The notes beneath the pieces are model-generated. The model worked only from the letters and a program-made list of their open reading frames with translations, did no database searches and was not told the DNA's origin. From Clostridiales bacterium PH28_bin88 (GTDB lineage Bacteria; Bacillota; PH28-bin88), in assembly GCA_000987045.1 (NCBI GenBank), contig LAKY01000049.1:101735-150384 (forward strand): a stretch of DNA of 48,650 bases. Reading direction: 5' to 3'. This document shows positions 17,769 through 26,823 of this stretch, in pieces (positions within the stretch are counted from its first letter, which is position 1; every line of letters starts with the position of its first letter). The translations under genes were made by a program, and so were the position numbers.

Positions 17769-18077
17769 GTGTACAGGTTTCGTCGATTATATTGGAGAGA
17801 AGACCGAAAAGAGCACGTTGAAAGACGTTATACAACCGAAGAAGTAGAGGAAGCGCTCTTTGATGACCCTTTTTGCGTCGTTAGGCGCGGGCCTCGGTCA
17901 GATAAAAACCCTGATCAGTTTATTTATTATGCTTACGGGTCAACCGGCTCTGGTGAACGAATAACCGTCGTGCTTCTTGACGAGGGAGCAGGTGTAGCAT
18001 TACCTGTCACAGCGAGGGCTATGAATTTCAGTGAACGCAAATACTACGAAGAAAGGAGGAATCAACGACATGACTAA
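17769..18077 (+). CDS. BrnT-like toxin of a type II toxin-antitoxin pair
   Basis: About 102 residues starting at GTG 17769, which has GGAGG 7 bases upstream. No ATG lies at that place; upstream in-frame codons lack a ribosome site. The protein matches the BrnT/DUF4258 pattern: HVERRYTTEEVEEALFDDP near the N-terminus, a central beta-sheet ending in ITVVLLDEG, and VTARAMNFSERKYYEERR at the C-terminus, which is the family's end block. BrnT toxins are RelE-fold ribonucleases that block translation. It overlaps the antitoxin gene by 8 bases. It is in the plus direction, convergent with sua5. Confidence 0.78.
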   Translation: MYRFRRLYWREDRKEHVERRYTTEEVEEALFDDPFCVVRRGPRSDKNPDQFIYYAYGSTGSGERITVVLLDEGAGVALPVTARAMNFSERKYYEERRNQRHD

Positions 18078-18360
18078 CAACAAAATCCCCCCCCATTTTG
18101 ATTCCCTTAACGATATGGCTCATTTTTTCGACGAGATTGATACAATGGAGTTAGAGGCCGAAGAGGCCGATGTCAAGTTCGTCCGGGCAGAGCAGCCCGA
18201 CGAAGAGCTTGAACAGATTTCCATTAAACTTCCAAAGAGGGATCTTGCTATCGTCCGCGCGGCCGCCAAAGAAGCCGGGATCGGCTATACCACTTATATC
18301 CGGATGATTCTGCGCAATTATGTTAAGAAGTCTTTCCCTTCTCAGGTTAAGGGCAGGTAG
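18070..18360 (+). CDS. BrnA/CopG-type antitoxin
   Basis: 96 residues from ATG 18070, with GGAGG 10 bases upstream inside the toxin gene. The acidic N-terminal half should wrap the toxin. The C-terminal ribbon-helix-helix (ISIKLPKRDLAIVRAAAKEAG, then YTTYIRMILRNYV) should bind the operator over the -10 box. The pair is ordered toxin first, antitoxin second, typical of brnTA. Its stop lies only 2 bases from the stop of the convergent sua5 gene, with no terminator visible between, so transcripts from the two sides may overlap. Part of the sequence resembles the second antitoxin at 19483. Confidence 0.82.
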   Translation: MTNNKIPPHFDSLNDMAHFFDEIDTMELEAEEADVKFVRAEQPDEELEQISIKLPKRDLAIVRAAAKEAGIGYTTYIRMILRNYVKKSFPSQVKGR

Positions 18361-18362
18361 GG

Positions 18363-19436
18363 TCAAGTCGCCTCGATGATCCGGTACCCCGCGGCCTTGT
18401 AGAGGCGGTTCATGACGGCCAGGCCCAGGCCCTGGCTGGGAAAGGCCTCCACCAGGGCTACGTCCGCACCTGCCTCGTCGCAGGACCTCAAGGCCCCGTA
18501 GAGGTGGGAGGCCACCGAAGAGAGGTCCGCTCTCACCCCCAGCACCGCCAGGTGCTCGGGCTGGTGAGGGCTCCCCAGGTAGAACCCCAGGGTTTCCTGG
18601 GAAGCCAGCACCGCCACCCGCTTTTCCGCCGCCTGGTATTCAGCTACCAGTTGAATGATTTTCTCGCGCACGGCGGCGACTTCCCCGGCGACGATGACCA
18701 CTTCCGCCCGGGGAGAGTAGTGGGTGTACTTCATCCCCGGCGCGCGGGGCGCCAGGTTTGGGTCGGCCTCAGCGGCGATAGCCGGGTCTAACTCCACTTT
18801 TTCCCCCAGTAAGTCGCTCAATTGTTCAAGGGTTACCCCTCCCGGGCGCAGCACCATGGGGCTCGGCGTGGTCAGGTCCAGGACGGTGGACTCCACGCCG
18901 ACGGAGGAACGGCCGCCATCCACAATGGCGTCAATCATCCCTCCCAGGTCTTGCAGCACGTGCCTGGCGGTGGTGGGGCTGGGCCTCCCGGAGAGGTTGG
19001 CGCTGGGAGCAGCCACGGGAACCCCTGCCGCCCGGATCAGGGCCAGGGCGACGGGGTGGTCGGGCATCCGCACCGCCACCGTGTCCAGCCCGGCGGTGAC
19101 CACGTCCGGCACCACGGGTTTGCGGGGCAGTACCAGGGTAAGGGGCCCGGGCCAGAAGTGCCGCATCAGCCTTTCTCCTTTGGGTGGGACGGACACAACC
19201 AGGTCCTCTACTTCCGCCGGGGAAGCCACGTGCACGATCAGGGGGTTATCCGCCGGCCTGCCCTTGGCATGGAAGATGCGGGCAACGGCTTGCGGGTCGA
19301 GGGCATTGGCCCCCAGGCCGTAGACGGTCTCGGTAGGGAAGGCCACCAGCCCTCCTTCCTTTAAGATCCGCGCCGCCTGCCGGACGGGTCCTTCTTCCGG
19401 GTGGTGTGAATCAACCTTTAAGTACAAAGTATCCAC
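18363..19436 (-). CDS. sua5: L-threonylcarbamoyladenylate synthase (Sua5/YwlC)
   Basis: 357 residues: a YrdC domain (about 10-200) plus a C-terminal Sua5 domain, the full-length form. It makes threonylcarbamoyl-AMP for the t6A37 modification of ANN-decoding tRNAs. Blocks include [28 protein letters not shown] and APSANLSGRPSPT. The start is GTG 19436 with AAGGGA upstream; there is no in-frame ATG. In related genomes it follows prmC; here it is separated by about 24 kb. A diverged, broken copy of its first ~73 codons lies at 19855-20070. It is convergent with the toxin-antitoxin operon. Confidence 0.95.
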   Translation of the reverse strand: MDTLYLKVDSHHPEEGPVRQAARILKEGGLVAFPTETVYGLGANALDPQAVARIFHAKGRPADNPLIVHVASPAEVEDLVVSVPPKGERLMRHFWPGPLTLVLPRKPVVPDVVTAGLDTVAVRMPDHPVALALIRAAGVPVAAPSANLSGRPSPTTARHVLQDLGGMIDAIVDGGRSSVGVESTVLDLTTPSPMVLRPGGVTLEQLSDLLGEKVELDPAIAAEADPNLAPRAPGMKYTHYSPRAEVVIVAGEVAAVREKIIQLVAEYQAAEKRVAVLASQETLGFYLGSPHQPEHLAVLGVRADLSSVASHLYGALRSCDEAGADVALVEAFPSQGLGLAVMNRLYKAAGYRIIEAT

Positions 19437-19482
19437 AAAGTCATTCCCTTCAACGTAATGGCATGATCTTGTTGTCCTATAA

Positions 19483-20140
<658 letters not shown>

Positions 20141-20196
20141 TTACTTTTACCGTTTAGCCTCCGTATTTATGTTGCTCGATCAAAACACACTTCCAT

Positions 20197-20424
20197 TCAG
20201 GTAAAGTTGGTTGGAACCAGTCTTCTCTCACCACTAGGGGTTCCCGGATGGGTTACAGTCTGCTTTAAACCAGCAAGTTTTTTCCACAATCCCACCGGCG
20301 CATTTGTCTTTTTATCATTATAGATTCTACCCTTTCCACGAAAGTCCTCGTCCAAGGCCTCTATATTAAAAAAATGCCGACAGCAAACTGCTAGTAGTGC
20401 AAGCCGATGGACGTCCTGAGCGTT
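20197..20424 (-). other. Open stretch of uncertain origin, no gene called
   Basis: One minus-strand frame stays open from the end of the MoaD-like pseudogene to a stop at 20197 (with stretches such as NIEALDEDFRGKGRIYNDKK). It has no start codon or ribosome site and matches no family I recognise. It may be the remains of a gene that followed the moaD-like one. 20071-20196 shows nothing recognisable. Confidence 0.3.
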
Positions 20425-20660
20425 TCAGGGGAGTGTCCCATGGTCGCCCGGCGGAGACATGCGCCGGTAGAAGGGGAAATCGTCCACCATATCGCTGCTT
20501 CAGACCTGGTGGGTAAGCCCCGTCTAATGACCTAAGACCGTAATCAGGTAGACTTCTTCAAGGGGAACCTTTAACTTCAACAAGATCTCCTTGACCGTGG
20601 TCTCACCCTGCACTTCTGTTGCCTGAGTGGTTAATCTAGGTAAGATGCTGGCGTGTGCCT
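20425..20660 (-). pseudogene. Decayed MoaD/ThiS-like sulfur carrier gene
   Basis: On the minus strand one frame reads a ubiquitin-like sulfur-carrier pattern: AHASILPRLT, then GETTVKEILLKLKVPLEEVY, then LITVLGH followed by a TAG, a TGA seven codons later, and SSDMVDDFPF in the place of the usual DGDVVDLFP block. The terminal GlyGly needed for sulfur transfer is replaced (FYRRM). Two internal stops and no usable start make it a pseudogene. MoaD-like genes usually accompany molybdopterin or tungsten enzymes, and a molybdenum hydroxylase operon lies next door. Confidence 0.55.
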
Positions 20661-20676
20661 CTCAAATGAAAAGAGA

Positions 20677-20704
20677 AACCACGATGTTAAAAACACCGTG
20701 GTTC
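20677..20704 (-). terminator. Intrinsic terminator of the sigma-54 catabolic operon
   Basis: On the minus strand, AACCACGGTGTT/AACATCGTGGTT forms a 12-bp stem (one mismatch) with a TTT loop, followed by TCTCTTTTC. It lies 20 bases after the stop of the aldehyde dehydrogenase gene and is the only clear terminator downstream of the operon. Confidence 0.82.
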
Positions 20705-20724
20705 TTCTATCTACGCTAAGATGT

Positions 20725-22245
20725 CTAATTTCTGACTATAGTTCCTTCCCAGGTACCTACTTTAAGGCATTTTTCATCCTCTTCACTAAACCACCTGGAT
20801 GTTACACACTTCGTTTCAGTATAAAAGCTGACGCCATCCTTACCCATGACGTGGAGATCGCCGAAGAAAGAGTTTTTATGACCGGCAAAGGGGAAGTAGG
20901 AAACCGGAACCGGGATTCCCACGTTTACCCCCACCATGCCACCATGTGTTCTGCTTACAAACTCCCTGGCATGATATCCGCTCTGGGTAAAGATGACTGA
21001 CCCGTTGGCGAATTCACTTGAATTCATTATTTCTAGGCCTTCTTCAAAATCTTTTACTCGCTTGATGCATAGAACCGGTCCAAAGATTTCTGATTCGCCT
21101 ACACTCATTCCTGGTTTTACGTGGTCCAAAATGGTTGGTCCAATGAAAAACCCCTTCTCGAATCCTTCGACAACGCAATTCCTTCCATCTAAAACCAGCT
21201 TTGCCCCTTCCTCCACACCTTTTTCAATCCATTTTATTATCGATTTCTTATGCTCTTCAGATACCACCGGGCCCAATTCTGTTTGAGGGTGATAAGCACA
21301 GCCGACTTTTCTTTCCTTTGCAAATCTGACCAGATGGGTCAATAGTTCGTCAGCTACCTCTTCTTCGACACAGAGGACAGGGAGAGCCATACAACGCTGG
21401 CCGGCACACCCAAATGAAGAGTTGATTACCCCTGCGGCAACCCTTTCCAAAGCAGCGTCCTTGAGAACCAACCCATGATTTTTTGCTTCACACAATGCCT
21501 GGACTCTCTTTCCGTGGGCTGCCGCTGTGCTATAAATATGCCTGCCGACAGTAGTGGATCCCACATACGAAACCCCTTTAATGTCCGGGTGTTTTAATAG
21601 GACTTCCGCTTCTTTGCGGCTGCACGTGACCAGGTTAACTACTCCTTTGGGCATCCCCGCTTCAATTAACAGTTCTAGCATCCGCATCGCCGTCTGGGGT
21701 ACTAAGCTGGCCGCTTTCAAGACAAATGTGTTGCCTGTGGTGATGCAAAGAGGTATCATCCATCCGAAGGGAATCATCGCCGGGAAATTATAGGGAACAA
21801 TACCGGCAAAGACACCAATGGGTTCACGATACATGACTGTATCATGGCCTGTTGAAACATTCAACAAGGAGTCCCCCTGCATCAGGATCGGGGTGGCGCA
21901 GGCCATCTCGACTACTTCGATAGCTTTAATCACATCACCCCTGGACTCTTCCATGTTTTTGCCCAACTCCGTGGCCACCAGGGTTGCCAGTTCTTCTAAA
22001 TGTTCGTCCAGTAGGTATTTAAACTTGAACATCAGTTCCGCCCTTTGCTGGACCGGTTTCTGTGACCATGCTGGAAAGGCATTTTTTGCAGCCGCTATTG
22101 CCTCTTCAACCTCTTCAACGGTGCAACAAGGGGCTTCCGCCATGACTTCCCCTGTACTTGAGTCGGTAACAGGCATGTATGTCCCTGATTTGGTATCCTT
22201 CCATTCATTACTGACACAAAACTTCAATCTCTTCAGCTGAGTCAT
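20725..22245 (-). CDS. mmsA: CoA-acylating (methylmalonate-semialdehyde type) aldehyde dehydrogenase
   Basis: 506 residues. It belongs to the MmsA/IolA branch of aldehyde dehydrogenases, which oxidise a semialdehyde with NAD+ and CoA to an acyl-CoA. Branch markers: the catalytic Cys285 in CAGQRCMA, ALCEAKNHGLV where ordinary dehydrogenases have the general-base Glu, and the C-terminal NSFFGDLHVMGKDGVSFYTE. It is the last gene of the sigma-54 operon, 51 bases after the TIM-barrel gene, with GGAGGGAG at its start. In this setting it most likely traps the final aldehyde of the pathway as acyl-CoA; malonate, methylmalonate or another semialdehyde cannot be told apart by sequence. Confidence 0.9.
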   Translation of the reverse strand: MTQLKRLKFCVSNEWKDTKSGTYMPVTDSSTGEVMAEAPCCTVEEVEEAIAAAKNAFPAWSQKPVQQRAELMFKFKYLLDEHLEELATLVATELGKNMEESRGDVIKAIEVVEMACATPILMQGDSLLNVSTGHDTVMYREPIGVFAGIVPYNFPAMIPFGWMIPLCITTGNTFVLKAASLVPQTAMRMLELLIEAGMPKGVVNLVTCSRKEAEVLLKHPDIKGVSYVGSTTVGRHIYSTAAAHGKRVQALCEAKNHGLVLKDAALERVAAGVINSSFGCAGQRCMALPVLCVEEEVADELLTHLVRFAKERKVGCAYHPQTELGPVVSEEHKKSIIKWIEKGVEEGAKLVLDGRNCVVEGFEKGFFIGPTILDHVKPGMSVGESEIFGPVLCIKRVKDFEEGLEIMNSSEFANGSVIFTQSGYHAREFVSRTHGGMVGVNVGIPVPVSYFPFAGHKNSFFGDLHVMGKDGVSFYTETKCVTSRWFSEEDEKCLKVGTWEGTIVRN

Positions 22246-22296
22246 GCCACTATCTCCCTCCGGTTTCCTTTGAAAATCGTACTCTGAACGCTGATT

Positions 22297-23241
22297 TTAT
22301 AACTTCTTTTCTTTTTTAGCCTTTTCCCAGGCCTGGAGCCAGGTTTCCTTCGTTTCTTGCAGAGTATCAAGCGGGTTTTCGCCGAGAGCGGGCTTCACTT
22401 CGAAACTCAGGATAGGTTTCCTGCCCTTTGCTTTACTGTCGTCCAAGAACCCGCATTCAGCTAAAACCCCTAAGAAAGAAACTAGGTCCGTAAGACCGAG
22501 CTGGCAGCCTTCCAGGCCGAAACGCGGGTGCTGGTCCCCGTACAGGGGGTGTTCCCTGGTCGATTTCACGCAGTTTCCCAGGTGGGCATGAAAAAGATAG
22601 GGCAACGCTGAATAAATGGCATCCTGAGGATCCTCGTCCAGCAGGGGAAGGTGCCCCTGGTCAAGAGTCAGGCCAAAGTTTTGATGGCCGGCCCCGGTTA
22701 CTTCACGCGCTACCTGGACAGCTTCTAAAGTTGGGCCTACTAGACATTTTTTGTCCACTTGGCGGTCAAAAGTTTCTAGAGTAATGGTTAGGGCTTGGCT
22801 GTGCTTCGCCGCATATTCGCACAACTCTTGCAGCGAGGCAACAAGCGCTTCTCGCGCTTCCACGCGCTTCTCCTGACCCGGATCCGGTCCGCTTAACACG
22901 GTGAATATTTCCGCCTCCATAAAAACCGCTTCATCAAGGTATTCTTTTACTCTCCAGAGATGTTCCGCCCGCTCTTCCTGCCGCAAGGCATTGAGATTTA
23001 GTTTGTTCATCAGAATAGGCGGCGCACAGCTGTAGACAGTCCTAATGCCATGCTCCTGTAAAAGATCCTTTGCTCTGCTCCGCACTGCGGCGTCCTTGAT
23101 GGAAGTGATTTCCACTGCATCAAAAAACCCTCCGGAGATAAGCATCAACAGAGTTTCCAGGACGGCTTCTTCCCCTCTGGCCGTTTCCGGGAATATTTGG
23201 GGGTGCACAATGCCCAGCGAGAACTGTTCTTTCCATTTCAT
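22297..23241 (-). CDS. Sugar-phosphate isomerase/epimerase-like TIM-barrel protein
   Basis: 314 residues, AP-endonuclease-2/xylose-isomerase-like TIM barrel. Likely metal ligands follow the family's strand order: Glu in TITLETFD, Asp/His in LTLDQGH, His in FHAHLGN, and Glu in ILSFEVKP. Members isomerise or epimerise keto-sugars, inosose or hydroxy-keto acids. The ATG has AAGGAGGT upstream. It lies between the hydroxyacid dehydrogenase (30-base gap) and the CoA-acylating aldehyde dehydrogenase (51-base gap), so it probably converts the dehydrogenase product into the aldehyde substrate (inference). The exact reaction is unknown. Confidence 0.82.
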   Translation of the reverse strand: MKWKEQFSLGIVHPQIFPETARGEEAVLETLLMLISGGFFDAVEITSIKDAAVRSRAKDLLQEHGIRTVYSCAPPILMNKLNLNALRQEERAEHLWRVKEYLDEAVFMEAEIFTVLSGPDPGQEKRVEAREALVASLQELCEYAAKHSQALTITLETFDRQVDKKCLVGPTLEAVQVAREVTGAGHQNFGLTLDQGHLPLLDEDPQDAIYSALPYLFHAHLGNCVKSTREHPLYGDQHPRFGLEGCQLGLTDLVSFLGVLAECGFLDDSKAKGRKPILSFEVKPALGENPLDTLQETKETWLQAWEKAKKEKKL

Positions 23242-23271
23242 GGCGTGAACCTCCTTGGCTCAAATCCTGCG

Positions 23272-24249
23272 TCAGTAATTGCGTAACACCTCCGGGTTGA
23301 CAATATTGTACGGCTTTCTTCCCTGAAGCACTTCGATAACGCCGCTGGCCGCTATGGTAGCCATTTTCGCACGGGTCCGGAAACTGGCGCTTCCAATATG
23401 TGGAGCAACAACAACGTTGGCAACATGGCACAGCGGATGGTCTTTACTGATTGGCTCCGTATGGAAGACATCTAACCCGGCCCCCGCGATGACGCCTTTC
23501 TGTAAAGCGTCCACCAGTGCTGGTTCGTCCACAACGGGGCCACGTGCCGTATTAATCAGGATAGCTTCTTTTTTCATCATGTTAAGTTCCCGCGTACTAA
23601 TCAGCTTATCCGTGGCCAGGGTATAAGGGACATGAATAGTAACGAAGTCTGATTCCTGCAGGAGCTGCTCTAGCGATACATTCTGTGCCCCGTACTTTTT
23701 ATCCACTTCCTCGATGGGAGCACTATCATAATACAGTATGCGCATGCCAAACCCGGACGCCCGCTTTGCCATGGCCTGCCCAATACGGCCCATGCCGATA
23801 ATGCCCAGGGTGGATTCATGAATATCTCTGCCAAGGAGAAGCATGGGCTCCCATGTCTGCCAGAGCCCCTCCCTCACATAGCGATCTCCCTGAACGATAT
23901 TTCTGGCGGCTGCCATAAGCAGCCCGAAAGCCAGGTCAGCGGTGGTCTCAGTCAATACGCCGGGCGTATTGGTGACCGCTATCCCCCGTTTTGTGGCCTC
24001 GGCGATGTCGATGTTGTCAAAACCAACGGCGTAGTTACCAATCACCTTTAGTTTCCTGGCGACATCAAGGACCTCCTGGTCAATCTTGTCCGTTAACAGG
24101 CAAAGCAGGCCGTCGATGTCCCTGATGTTGTCCACAATGACGTCACGCGGCGGAGGGAGTTCACCTTGCCATACCGTCACATCGGCATGCGACTGCAGTA
24201 ACGACAAGCCCTCTTGGGGTATCTTCCTGGTCACATAAACTCTAAACAT
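23272..24249 (-). CDS. D-2-hydroxyacid dehydrogenase (glyoxylate/hydroxypyruvate reductase type)
   Basis: 325 residues. NAD(P)-binding motif LGIIGMGRIGQAMA. Catalytic Arg in NTARGPVVDE, Glu in the DVFHTEP region, and His in VVAPHIGSAS: the complete Arg/Glu/His triad of the family. It interconverts a 2-oxo acid and a D-2-hydroxy acid, with the closest look to GyaR/GhrB glyoxylate and hydroxypyruvate reductases. The ATG at 24249 with GAGGTG is preferred over an upstream start inside livH. The gene follows livH by 13 bases, so it is in the same transcript. Confidence 0.9.
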   Translation of the reverse strand: MFRVYVTRKIPQEGLSLLQSHADVTVWQGELPPPRDVIVDNIRDIDGLLCLLTDKIDQEVLDVARKLKVIGNYAVGFDNIDIAEATKRGIAVTNTPGVLTETTADLAFGLLMAAARNIVQGDRYVREGLWQTWEPMLLLGRDIHESTLGIIGMGRIGQAMAKRASGFGMRILYYDSAPIEEVDKKYGAQNVSLEQLLQESDFVTIHVPYTLATDKLISTRELNMMKKEAILINTARGPVVDEPALVDALQKGVIAGAGLDVFHTEPISKDHPLCHVANVVVAPHIGSASFRTRAKMATIAASGVIEVLQGRKPYNIVNPEVLRNY

Positions 24250-24262
24250 CGTGCTCACCTCG

Positions 24263-25099
24263 CTATTCGTATTCTTCTTTTCTAACCAGAAGAACCACCG
24301 CCATAACCGCAAACACCATCATCTCGGACAGGCGCGGATAGACTCTTGCAGTCATCGCGATAACCATCCCGAGGCTAAACGCGGAGACAAAAGCACCTGT
24401 CAGGTTACCCATTCCCCCGACGATAGTCACGGCAAAAGCAAGAAGTACGAACTTGAAGCCTATATACGGTTCAGCTGCGGCAATGGGGCTGTAAAGAATG
24501 CCCCCCAGCCCGGCCAGGGCACTGCCGATCATAAAAACCAGAGAAAAATACTTTGACTGATCAATTCCCAGACACCGGACACCGGTACTGTCATCAAGCG
24601 CGGCTGTAATCACTTTCCCGGCGATGGTTTTCTTAAAAAAAAGATTGAGGCCTAAGAAAACCACTGCAGCTACAGCGATAATAATCACGCGGTAAAGGGC
24701 AAAGGAAAAACCGAAGACTTGGAGCGACACGCGTGTCGGCACAGCGATTAAATAAGGGGTCGTCCCCCAGATCCATTTAATCAGGTCCGTTGTGGCAAAC
24801 AAAACGCCGTATGTGGCCACGAGGGCGTAGTGTACCGATTCGCCGTAAAGATGCCGGATAATAAACCGTTCAACCAGATAACTCAGAGGAATCACCAGAG
24901 CCACGCCCACAATCAACGCGAGAATGAAACTGTTTTTGACAAAGGGCAGGAAAGTCATGAAAAAGTAGACCGCCAAAGCGTAAATGCTGCCGTGGGCAAA
25001 GTTGATGATCCTCATGGTACCGAACGTGATGGCAAAACCGATGGAGACCAGATACAAAATCGCCCCGATCGTCAGTCCGAACATAATCGATTCAATCAC
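24263..25099 (-). CDS. livH: ABC transporter permease, LivH type
   Basis: 278 residues, about eight transmembrane helices. The N-terminus has the family pattern GLTIGAILYLVSIGFAITFG and MRIINFAHGSIYAL. The C-terminal cytoplasmic-loop region AVTIVGGMGNLTGAF contacts the ATPase. Starts at GTG with GAGGTG upstream, 6 bases after livM. It is one of two permeases of a branched-chain-amino-acid-type (HAAT) importer; this class also carries aromatic acids, urea and short-chain organics, so the substrate need not be an amino acid. Confidence 0.93.
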   Translation of the reverse strand: MIESIMFGLTIGAILYLVSIGFAITFGTMRIINFAHGSIYALAVYFFMTFLPFVKNSFILALIVGVALVIPLSYLVERFIIRHLYGESVHYALVATYGVLFATTDLIKWIWGTTPYLIAVPTRVSLQVFGFSFALYRVIIIAVAAVVFLGLNLFFKKTIAGKVITAALDDSTGVRCLGIDQSKYFSLVFMIGSALAGLGGILYSPIAAAEPYIGFKFVLLAFAVTIVGGMGNLTGAFVSAFSLGMVIAMTARVYPRLSEMMVFAVMAVVLLVRKEEYE

Positions 25100-25105
25100 T
25101 ATGCA

Positions 25106-26092
25106 TCACCTCGCTTGCCGATAAAATGATGAATACCCTTTTTGAATAAAACCGGTTAAACCTGTCTTAAATCGTATGGAGACAAAAACGAGGATTATGC
25201 CCAGCACAAGTTCCCATCTTTCCAAGTAAAGGGAGATATAGTCCCTCATGATCATATAGAACATCCCACCCAGCAGGGCGCCGTACATATTCCCCGCGCC
25301 GCCGATTAGATTGGCGAATATAATCTCGGCATTCCGCAGGGGACTGATGTAGTCAGGCGCAATATAACCGTAGTTGATGGCGGTCAAAGCACCGGCAAAA
25401 GCGGCAAAACCGGCGGCGATCATATAGGTGACCAGCTTGTAATAGTGGCTGTTATAACCCAGGAACTTGACACGCGTTTCGTTATACTTGAGAGAACGGA
25501 CCATAATCCCGAAAGGAGAGGAAGTAATCCTTCTTAACAGGTAAAAGGAGAGGAGGAGACAACCCAGCACGAAATAAAACCAGATGGGATGCCTGTGAAT
25601 GATCAAAGAGCCAACGGGACCTGTAAAGCTGGGCATTCCATCCTCCCCCCCCGTTACACCTGTCCAGGCATAAGCCACCAAAAAGAAGGCGACGTAGTTA
25701 AAAGCCATATTAACCAGGGCAAAGGTGGCCCCCTTGGTGCGGACAACCAGGCTTCCGATGATTACGGCAAGAAGCGCCCCGGCAAGGATGCCGGCAGCAA
25801 TCCCCAGCAACGGATTGGGCAAAACCAGCTTCATAAACAGGGTAGCCACGTAGGTTCCCGTGCCGAAGTAAAGCATATGCCCGATAGACAGGTACCCCAT
25901 GTAGCCATACAGCAGGTCGTACGCCATCACAGCTATCGTAAAAATCATGAAGTCAGTCACGCGATTAATACCCAGGACGAACGACAAAGCCATACAGACC
26001 ATCACGATCAGAAAAAGCTCCAGCATATTGCGCTTGCCCATACTCATGTTAACCATCGATTCTAAAACTCGTTGTTTCTTGATTATAGCCAA
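25106..26092 (-). CDS. livM: ABC transporter permease, LivM type
   Basis: 328 residues, about ten hydrophobic helices. The LivM pattern is complete: YDLLYGYMGYLSIGHMLYFGTG, RTKGATFALVN, and the ATPase-contact loop NLIGGAGNMYGALLGG. It forms the heterodimeric channel with livH. It is 41 bases after livF and 6 before livH. The order binding protein - livG - livF - livM - livH is unusual in that the ATPases come before the permeases, but all five parts are present. Confidence 0.93.
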   Translation of the reverse strand: MAIIKKQRVLESMVNMSMGKRNMLELFLIVMVCMALSFVLGINRVTDFMIFTIAVMAYDLLYGYMGYLSIGHMLYFGTGTYVATLFMKLVLPNPLLGIAAGILAGALLAVIIGSLVVRTKGATFALVNMAFNYVAFFLVAYAWTGVTGGEDGMPSFTGPVGSLIIHRHPIWFYFVLGCLLLSFYLLRRITSSPFGIMVRSLKYNETRVKFLGYNSHYYKLVTYMIAAGFAAFAGALTAINYGYIAPDYISPLRNAEIIFANLIGGAGNMYGALLGGMFYMIMRDYISLYLERWELVLGIILVFVSIRFKTGLTGFIQKGYSSFYRQAR

Positions 26093-26133
26093 TCTGTTCG
26101 ACCCCCGCCTTTTCCAAGGTGATAGGCAAAACG

Positions 26134-26823
26134 CTACAGGTACTCTTCCAGCCCTTTGGCGTTGCTAATTTCCTCTTGATCCGTGATTTGTTTGACAATC
26201 TTTCCTTCTTTCATCAGGTAAACGCAGTCAGCAAGCTGGCTTACCAGGTTCAGGTTTTGCTCGACAATGATGGCTGAAACGTCTCCTTTCATCCGCTTCA
26301 ACAGTTTGTAAACATCGTCAATTACGATGGAAGCCAGGCCTTCCGTCGGTTCGTCAATGAGAAGCAGCTTGGGGCTGCCGATTAAGGCCCGCAAGATCAA
26401 CAGGATTTCTTTTTGTCCTCCGCTCAATCTTCCCGCCTTGGTGTCCAGAAGGTCCTTAAAGCGTGGGTACGTGCCCGTGGCCATGCGGATCGCTTCAGCC
26501 AGATTAACCCGCGAAGCATAGGAAGCTAGTTCCAGGTTTTCCCTGACCGTCAGCCAGTTGAATACTTTTTTGTCCTGGGCAATGAAACGAATGCCTTTGA
26601 GGGCCAGTGTTTCCGTCTTCATACCCTGAATCTCCTGACCCTCAAAAACAATTGAACCACTATTACATTTTAAAAGACCGCAGATCGTTTTCATCAGGGT
26701 TGTTTTTCCCGCCCCGTTTCGCCCCACAACAAAAACAAACTGCCCTTTTTTAGCTTCCAAACAGACGCTGTGAAGGATCTGCGCATACCCGTAGGAAACG
26801 TCGATTGCGTTTACAGATAACAT
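26134..26823 (-). CDS. livF: ABC transporter ATP-binding protein, LivF type
   Basis: 229 residues, typical LivF length. Walker A GRNGAGKTT, signature LSGGQKE, Walker B LLLIDEPTEGLA, H-loop replaced in the LivF style by IIVEQN. It hydrolyses ATP with LivG to drive import. The start immediately follows the LivG stop. Downstream there are 41 bases to livM. Confidence 0.94.
   Translation of the reverse strand: MLSVNAIDVSYGYAQILHSVCLEAKKGQFVFVVGRNGAGKTTLMKTICGLLKCNSGSIVFEGQEIQGMKTETLALKGIRFIAQDKKVFNWLTVRENLELASYASRVNLAEAIRMATGTYPRFKDLLDTKAGRLSGGQKEILLILRALIGSPKLLLIDEPTEGLASIVIDDVYKLLKRMKGDVSAIIVEQNLNLVSQLADCVYLMKEGKIVKQITDQEEISNAKGLEEYL

Noticed and set aside
20725..24249. myo-Inositol catabolic cluster (IolA plus IolE/I-like protein)
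   Set aside because: IolB, IolC, IolD and an inositol dehydrogenase are absent, and the Mo hydroxylase and HAAT importer do not fit inositol use.
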